From Antarcticimicrobium sp040365005 (GTDB lineage Bacteria > Pseudomonadota > Alphaproteobacteria > Rhodobacterales > Rhodobacteraceae): DNA of 64,000 bases. The position numbers and the translations under genes were made by a program. Under the pieces are notes generated by a model, which saw only the letters and a program-made list of their open reading frames with translations, did not search any database and was not told the origin of the DNA. Below, piece by piece: positions 59,467 to 64,000 of this stretch. Numbering within the stretch: the stretch's first letter is position 1; every line of letters begins with the position of its first letter. The stretch lies in contig NZ_BAABWV010000005.1 in NCBI RefSeq assembly GCF_040365005.1, positions 124,001-188,000 on the forward strand, read 5' to 3'.

Positions 59467-61170
59467 TCAGCCGTCCTTGCGGTACCAGTCAGCCGCGTTC
59501 CACAGCTCGGTATCCCAGACGTTCAGGATGACGCCGCCCAGCGTGTTGGAGTGGGCGGACAACCGGCCACGGTGCACAAGCGGGATCATGCCGCCTTTTT
59601 CGAACACCATCGCGTTCAACTGCTGCCCGATCTCCGCGCGCTTGGCCGCATCGGCGGTCTTGGTCAGCTCTTCGTGCAGCGCGTCATATTCCTCGTCGCA
59701 GAAGCGCGAGATGTTCTCGCCCTGCCACTGGCTGGCGGGGGTAGGCGCCTTGTCGCACAGCCCGTTGCCGAAATAGCTTTGCGGGTCGGTGCCGTTGAAG
59801 GTGTTGGCGTACATCTCGACGTCGGCATAGAACTTCTGGAAGGTATCCGGGCTGCCCGGGTCGCCGCCGAAGAACACGCTGGAGTTGACGTTGCGCAGCT
59901 CGCTCTCGATGCCGATCTCGCTCCACCACTGCTTGATCAGCGCCTGGAAGTCCTGGCGCACCGCGTTGGTCGAGGTCTGGTAGAGGATTTTCATCGGCTT
60001 GCCGTCCGGGGTTTCCCGCACGCCGTCGCCGTTGCTGTCCTTGTAGCCCGCCGCTTCCAGCATGGCCTTGGCGCCCTCGATGTCCTGCATGTCGCAGCCC
60101 TCGATATCGGCGGCATAGATCGCCGGTGCCGGGACCCAGTTACAGGTGACCTTGCCCGCCTTGCCATAGCCGATCTCGACCAGAAGCGGGCGGTCGATCG
60201 CCATCGACATCGCCTTGTAGACTGCCGGATCGCTCAGGAACGGGTGCGGGCGGATCACCGAACGCTCATCCGGGCCAAGCGCCGGATCGGGGTTGGTGTT
60301 GTTCAGCATGATCCGTTCGACCAGCGGGCCGAAACCGGCGACCGCAACGCCCTTGCCGCCCTCTTCCATCCGGGCAATCACGTCGGGCGCAAGCTGCAGG
60401 TTCCAGGCATAGTCGAACTCGCCCGTCTCCATCACCGCGCGGCCCGCCGCGGTGGCATCGCCGCCGCCCTTGAAGGTCACGTTGGCAAAGGCCGGCTTGC
60501 CCGGGTCGCGATAGTTCGGGTTGGCCGACAGGGTGATCACGTCGTTCGGGCGGAACTCGTCCACCACGAAGGGGCCGGTGCCGATCGGGTTGAAGTTCTG
60601 CTCGGTGCACTCCGGCGCCTTGGCGCCCATGCAGTCGGCGAACTGCGCCGCCTGCAGGATCGGGCTCTCGCCGCCAACGAAGGGACCATAGGGGAACGGC
60701 GTCGGCTTCTCGAAGGTGACCTTGACGGTCAGGTCATCGGGGGTCTCGACACTGGTGACGCCCTCGAACTTGGTCACCTGCGCACAGCCGCCCTCGGGGT
60801 GGGTGCAATACTCATAGGTGAACTTCACGTCCGCCGAGGTAAAGGCGCTGCCGTCGGACCATTTCAGGCCGGGGGTGATCTTCCAGGTGATCGAGGTAAG
60901 ATCCTCGCTCACGCCGCCGTTCTCGACGGTTGGCACCGCGTCGACCAGCCAGGGCACCAGCTCGCCCTTTTCGTTGTAGCGGGCCAGCGGTTCGATCACC
61001 AGCGAGGAGGATTCCACATCCTTGGTGCCGCCCGACAGGAACGGGTTCAGGATCGAGGGGGCCTGCCAATAGATGATGTTGACAGTGCCGTCGGAACCCC
61101 GTTCCGCCATGGCGGCCGGGGCCAGCGCCGCAGATGCGATCGCGCCGAGCAATAGGGCTTTCATCTTCAT
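59467..61170 (-). CDS. Dipeptide-type ABC transporter substrate-binding protein
   Basis: 567 residues. Signal peptide MKMKALLLGAIASAALAPAA with cleavage after AMA (about residue 22). SBP_bac_5 family: YWQAPSILNPFLSGGTKDVE near the start, the signature region LVPWLVDAVPTVEN through WKITPGLKWSDGSAFTSADV, and NPIGTGPFVVDEF. Four to six cysteines (YCTHPEGGCAQ, FADCMGAKAPECTEQ, VTCNWVP, EGCDMQD) suggest disulfides in the periplasm. AAGGAG 9 bases before the start fixes it; the open frame extends 75 codons further. First gene of the operon, divergent from the ATPase gene. Confidence 0.95.
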   Translation of the reverse strand: MKMKALLLGAIASAALAPAAMAERGSDGTVNIIYWQAPSILNPFLSGGTKDVESSSLVIEPLARYNEKGELVPWLVDAVPTVENGGVSEDLTSITWKITPGLKWSDGSAFTSADVKFTYEYCTHPEGGCAQVTKFEGVTSVETPDDLTVKVTFEKPTPFPYGPFVGGESPILQAAQFADCMGAKAPECTEQNFNPIGTGPFVVDEFRPNDVITLSANPNYRDPGKPAFANVTFKGGGDATAAGRAVMETGEFDYAWNLQLAPDVIARMEEGGKGVAVAGFGPLVERIMLNNTNPDPALGPDERSVIRPHPFLSDPAVYKAMSMAIDRPLLVEIGYGKAGKVTCNWVPAPAIYAADIEGCDMQDIEGAKAMLEAAGYKDSNGDGVRETPDGKPMKILYQTSTNAVRQDFQALIKQWWSEIGIESELRNVNSSVFFGGDPGSPDTFQKFYADVEMYANTFNGTDPQSYFGNGLCDKAPTPASQWQGENISRFCDEEYDALHEELTKTADAAKRAEIGQQLNAMVFEKGGMIPLVHRGRLSAHSNTLGGVILNVWDTELWNAADWYRKDG

Positions 61171-61381
61171 TTTACACTCCTTGTCGGACACTTGCGTGAC
61201 CATTTTTCCGCTTGAGATGCGGATGGTTATATGTCCGCCGCAGGTCTCAACCACTTGCTGCGCCAAGGATTTTATCCCATGGCACAGCAGGGCCGGTGAC
61301 CCGGGCAGCGGATATTCGACCATCGAAACAGAGTTTGGGAAAAAAGCAAGCCTTGGCGTCGGGAAAACCCGCCCGGGGGGT

Positions 61382-61410
61382 TTGACAGCCGCCACGACGC
61401 CGCCTTAGCG
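61382..61410 (+). promoter_or_regulatory. Candidate promoter of the ABC ATPase gene
   Basis: TTGACA (61382-61387), 17-base spacer, TTAGCG (61405-61410); perfect -35, weak -10. It lies 28 bases before the GTG start in the 267-base divergent region 61171-61437, which otherwise shows no gene. Confidence 0.45.
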
Positions 61411-61437
61411 TTCAGACTTCAACAAGGGGATGGTGCC

Positions 61438-63258
61438 GTGCTGGATAATCCGATTGCCCGGATCGAGGGCCTCAGGGTCGAATTTGAAACCAAGGACGGG
61501 CCGGTTGTCGGGGTCGAGGACATCTCGTTCGAGGTCGCGCCGGGCGAAACCGTCTGCATCGTGGGCGAATCCGGGTCCGGAAAATCGGTTTCCTCCCTGT
61601 CGCTGATGCGGCTGGTCGAGTTCGGCGGAGGCGACATTGCCGCTGGGCGCCTAATTTTTGATCGCAAGGATGGCCAAAAAGTGGACCTGGCCGCCGCCGA
61701 GCAGGATCTGATGCGCCATATCCGCGGCAACGAGATCGGCATGATCTTTCAGGAGCCGATGACGGCGCTGAACCCGGTCTTTACCGTGGGCCGCCAGCTG
61801 ACCGAGGGGCTGCGGGTGCACATGGGGATGACCCGGGCCCAGGCCGAGGCCCGCGCGCTGGAACTGCTGAAACAGGTGCGCATCCCGGAACCGGAACGGC
61901 GGCTGAAACAATACCCGCATGAACTGTCCGGCGGCATGCGCCAGCGCGTCGTGATCGCCATGGCGATGGCCTGCGAGCCGCGCCTGCTGATCGCCGATGA
62001 ACCGACCACCGCGCTCGACGTGACGATCCAGGCCGAGATCCTGGCGCTGATGGACCGGCTGAAGCGGGAAACCGGCACCGCAGTGATGTTCATCACCCAT
62101 GACATGGCGGTGGTGGCCCAGATGGCCGACCGCGTCGTGGTGATGTTCCGCGGCAACAAGGTCGAGGAGGGCACGGTCGAAGAGATCTTCGAGAACCCGC
62201 AGCACGACTATACCAAGGCGCTTCTGGCGGCGGTGCCCAAGCTGGGCGAGATGCGCGGCAAAGCCGCACCAGAACCGATGAAGCTGATGGGCGTCGAGGG
62301 TCAGAACCTCGCGCCGATCCCCGGCACCGACAAGCCGCTGCTGACGGTCAAGGGGTTGACCACGCGTTTCGCGGTCAAGGGCGGGTTCTTTCGCCGCACG
62401 GTGGCCAATGTGCACGCGGTCGAGGATGTCTCCTTTACCCTGAACAAGGGTCAGACCCTCAGCCTCGTGGGCGAATCCGGCTGCGGCAAGTCCACCGCCG
62501 GACGCTCGATCCTGCGGTTGGTCGAACCGGACGCGGGCGAAATCGACCTCGACGGGGTCGACATCATGCAGCTGGACCAGCGCGACCTGCGCAAGGCGCG
62601 GCTCGACATGCAGATGATCTTCCAGGATCCTTTCGCCTCGCTCAATCCGCAGATGCAGCTGCTGGACCAGGTGGCCGAACCGATGCGCAACTACGGCATC
62701 GCTAGCGGCTCTGAGATCCAGGACCGGGTCGCCAACCTGTTCGACCGGGTGCACCTGCCGCGCAGTTTCATGCGGCGTTATCCGCACGAGATGTCGGGCG
62801 GCCAGCGCCAGCGGATCGCCATCGCCCGTGCGCTGGCACTGAACCCCAAGCTGATCGTCTCCGACGAGGCAGTCAGCGCGCTGGACGTCAGCGTGCAGGC
62901 GCAGGTCCTGAACCTGATGATGGAGCTTCAGGCCGAGCTTGGGCTGTCCTATCTCTTCATCAGCCACGACATGGCCGTGGTTGAACGCGTCAGCCACCAC
63001 GTCGGCGTCATGTACCTGGGCCGGATCGTCGAGATGGGGCCGCGCGCGCGGGTGTTCGAGAACCCGCAGCACCCCTATACCCAGGCGCTGATGAAGGCGG
63101 TGCCGATCGCCGATCCGCACCGGCGCAAGTCCGAGAAGGATCTGAACTTCAAACCGATCCCCTCGCCGATCCACGGTCTCGACTACGTGGCCGAGCCGTC
63201 GCGGTACAATGAGGTGGAGCCGGGGCATCTCGTCCTGACCACCGACAGCGGGTATTGA
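61438..63258 (+). CDS. Fused double ATP-binding subunit of the dipeptide-type ABC importer (DppD-DppF/GsiA-like)
   Basis: 606 residues from a GTG start with AAGGGG about 10 bases before. Two complete ABC ATPase domains: first, Walker A GESGSGKS, signature LSGGMRQR, Walker B LLIADEPTTALD; second, GESGCGKS, MSGGQRQR and LIVSDEAVSALD. Each is followed by the oligopeptide-ABC C-terminal motif (NPQHDYTKALLAAVP and NPQHPYTQALMKAVP). The second Walker B has Glu followed by Ala-Val instead of Pro-Thr, a common minor change. It presumably energises the permeases encoded divergently, as in the glutathione importer GsiA. Confidence 0.95.
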   Translation: MLDNPIARIEGLRVEFETKDGPVVGVEDISFEVAPGETVCIVGESGSGKSVSSLSLMRLVEFGGGDIAAGRLIFDRKDGQKVDLAAAEQDLMRHIRGNEIGMIFQEPMTALNPVFTVGRQLTEGLRVHMGMTRAQAEARALELLKQVRIPEPERRLKQYPHELSGGMRQRVVIAMAMACEPRLLIADEPTTALDVTIQAEILALMDRLKRETGTAVMFITHDMAVVAQMADRVVVMFRGNKVEEGTVEEIFENPQHDYTKALLAAVPKLGEMRGKAAPEPMKLMGVEGQNLAPIPGTDKPLLTVKGLTTRFAVKGGFFRRTVANVHAVEDVSFTLNKGQTLSLVGESGCGKSTAGRSILRLVEPDAGEIDLDGVDIMQLDQRDLRKARLDMQMIFQDPFASLNPQMQLLDQVAEPMRNYGIASGSEIQDRVANLFDRVHLPRSFMRRYPHEMSGGQRQRIAIARALALNPKLIVSDEAVSALDVSVQAQVLNLMMELQAELGLSYLFISHDMAVVERVSHHVGVMYLGRIVEMGPRARVFENPQHPYTQALMKAVPIADPHRRKSEKDLNFKPIPSPIHGLDYVAEPSRYNEVEPGHLVLTTDSGY

Positions 63259-63262
63259 GGGC

Positions 63263-64000
63263 ATGATGGGCAACCGTTTGACCCCGCGCGAAATCCTGGA
63301 AAAGCTGGTGAGCTTTCCCACCGTCAGCCGTGACACCAACCTGCCGCTGGTCGATTGGGTTGAGGAGTATCTTGCCGCGCATGGCATAACCGCGCACCGC
63401 TGGATCGACCCCGATCAGCCCCACAAGGCCGCGCTCTTTGCCCATGTCGGCCCGTGGCAAGAGGGGGCGGTCGTCCTTTCGGGCCATACCGACGTGGTGC
63501 CGGTGGACGGCCAGCCCTGGACCTCGGACCCGTTCACCCTGACCGAGCGTGACGGCAAACTGTATGGGCGCGGCGCCACCGACATGAAGGGGTATGACGC
63601 GCTGGCGATCTGGGCCTTGGTCGAGGCGCAGGCGCGCGGGGTCAAACGCCCGCTGCAACTGGCGCTGAGTTTCGACGAAGAGGTCGGCTGCACTGGTGCG
63701 CCGCCGATGATCGAGGCGATGCAGCCAGTCCTGCCCAAGGGCTCGGCCGTGATCGTGGGCGAGCCGTCGATGATGCGCGCGGTGACCGGCCACAAGGGCG
63801 GCTATGGCTACTGGGTCGATGTCTGGGGGTTCGAGGTCCACAGCTCGCTCATGCACACCGGCGTCAACGCGATCATGGAGGCCGCCAAGGTCATCGACTG
63901 GGCCAACACGGTGAACGAGGCAGAGCGCGCCCGCACGCCATCTGACGTGGCGGCGATGTTCGATCCGCCCTGGACGACGCTGCACTGCGGGCTGATCGAG
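63263..64000 (+). CDS. M20 family deacylase, acetylornithine deacetylase (ArgE)-like (partial)
   Basis: 246 residues visible; the right edge cuts the gene. Metal ligands and catalytic acids: H75 and D77 in LSGHTDVVP, D107 in YGRGATDMKG, and the E139-E140 pair in SFDEEVGC; the dimerisation domain starts near residue 180 (GHKGGYGYWVDVWG). ArgE removes acetate from N-acetylornithine, but relatives act on succinyl- or other N-acyl amino acids. Two ATGs in a row (63263 and 63266) are possible starts, 4 and 7 bases after the ATPase stop, so it is cotranscribed with the importer ATPase, suggesting that it processes the imported compound. Confidence 0.9.
   Translation, partial: MMGNRLTPREILEKLVSFPTVSRDTNLPLVDWVEEYLAAHGITAHRWIDPDQPHKAALFAHVGPWQEGAVVLSGHTDVVPVDGQPWTSDPFTLTERDGKLYGRGATDMKGYDALAIWALVEAQARGVKRPLQLALSFDEEVGCTGAPPMIEAMQPVLPKGSAVIVGEPSMMRAVTGHKGGYGYWVDVWGFEVHSSLMHTGVNAIMEAAKVIDWANTVNEAERARTPSDVAAMFDPPWTTLHCGLIE

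Overview
The window is GC-rich, densely packed chromosomal DNA. The gene families and local orders point to an alphaproteobacterium of the Rhodobacteraceae (Roseobacter group): a SAM-II riboswitch ahead of an O-succinylhomoserine sulfhydrylase, an hflK-hflC-DUF2065-degP block, an alphaproteobacterial LexA box (GTTC-N7-GTTC), the DUF2842, DUF3422 and DUF6524-like small families, and a GTG-started pntA-pntB pair. I see no rRNA, tRNA, insertion sequence, prophage or CRISPR array, so this is ordinary core or near-core chromosome rather than an island.

Layout. 1-1.2 kb: end of a nitrile hydratase operon (alpha end, beta, accessory protein). 1.2-3.3 kb: DUF6524-like membrane protein (minus), purA and DUF2842. 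3.4-5.7 kb: a large acidic, mostly disordered protein. 5.8-9.5 kb: thiamine pyrophosphokinase, a DMT exporter, and a coupled GST-sdaA pair. 9.7-17.3 kb, all plus: OYE flavin oxidoreductase, rpiA-gor, hflK-hflC-DUF2065-degP. 17.3-17.7 kb: 444 bases without a convincing gene. 17.7-21.3 kb, minus: ftsY, DMT transporter, yciB, Crp/Fnr regulator. 21.4-29.4 kb: YhhN protein, AlkB hydroxylase, xseA/purD divergent pair, PAS-LuxR regulator, acetyltransferase, FG-GAP protein, ferredoxin, and an orphan DnaE2 C-terminal OB domain directly behind an SOS box. 29.4-38.6 kb: lipoprotein, GST, riboswitch-controlled metZ, folE2, a Lys/Ala/Pro-rich protein, trkH, gatB, hypothetical. 38.8-45.6 kb: a small membrane protein, pepN, malate synthase G with glcG, class I glutamine amidotransferase-like hydrolase. 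45.7-51.5 kb: a molybdenum hydroxylase pair (iorAB) divergent from its likely TetR repressor, an SDR, a periplasmic metallo-beta-lactamase-fold protein with a degraded metal motif, two perfect TTCGAA-centred palindromes, and an ICMT-like methyltransferase. 51.6-57.2 kb: pntAB, DUF3422, YeeE/YedE sulfur transporter. 57.4-64 kb: a dipeptide-type ABC importer whose binding protein and permeases run on the minus strand, with a fused double ATPase and an ArgE/DapE-type deacylase on the plus strand.

How the genes fit together. Several blocks serve redox and thiol balance (gor, two GSTs, OYE, pntAB, ferredoxin). Others serve central carbon and one-carbon/purine supply (rpiA, sdaA, purA, purD, folE2, glcBG, metZ). 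HflKC-DegP and FtsY-YciB form an envelope quality-control and membrane-biogenesis core. The ABC importer plus M20 hydrolase suggests uptake and cleavage of an acylated amino acid or small peptide.

The most notable signals are the LexA box fused to a DnaE2 tail (apparent collapse of an imuAB-dnaE2 mutagenesis cassette, or a novel SOS-controlled OB protein), the tandem palindromes at 50997-51040, the complete promoter/SAM-II/terminator unit at 30.8 kb, and the TGC/GCA palindromes ahead of the Lys/Ala/Pro-rich protein. I did not find a clearly new multi-gene system.
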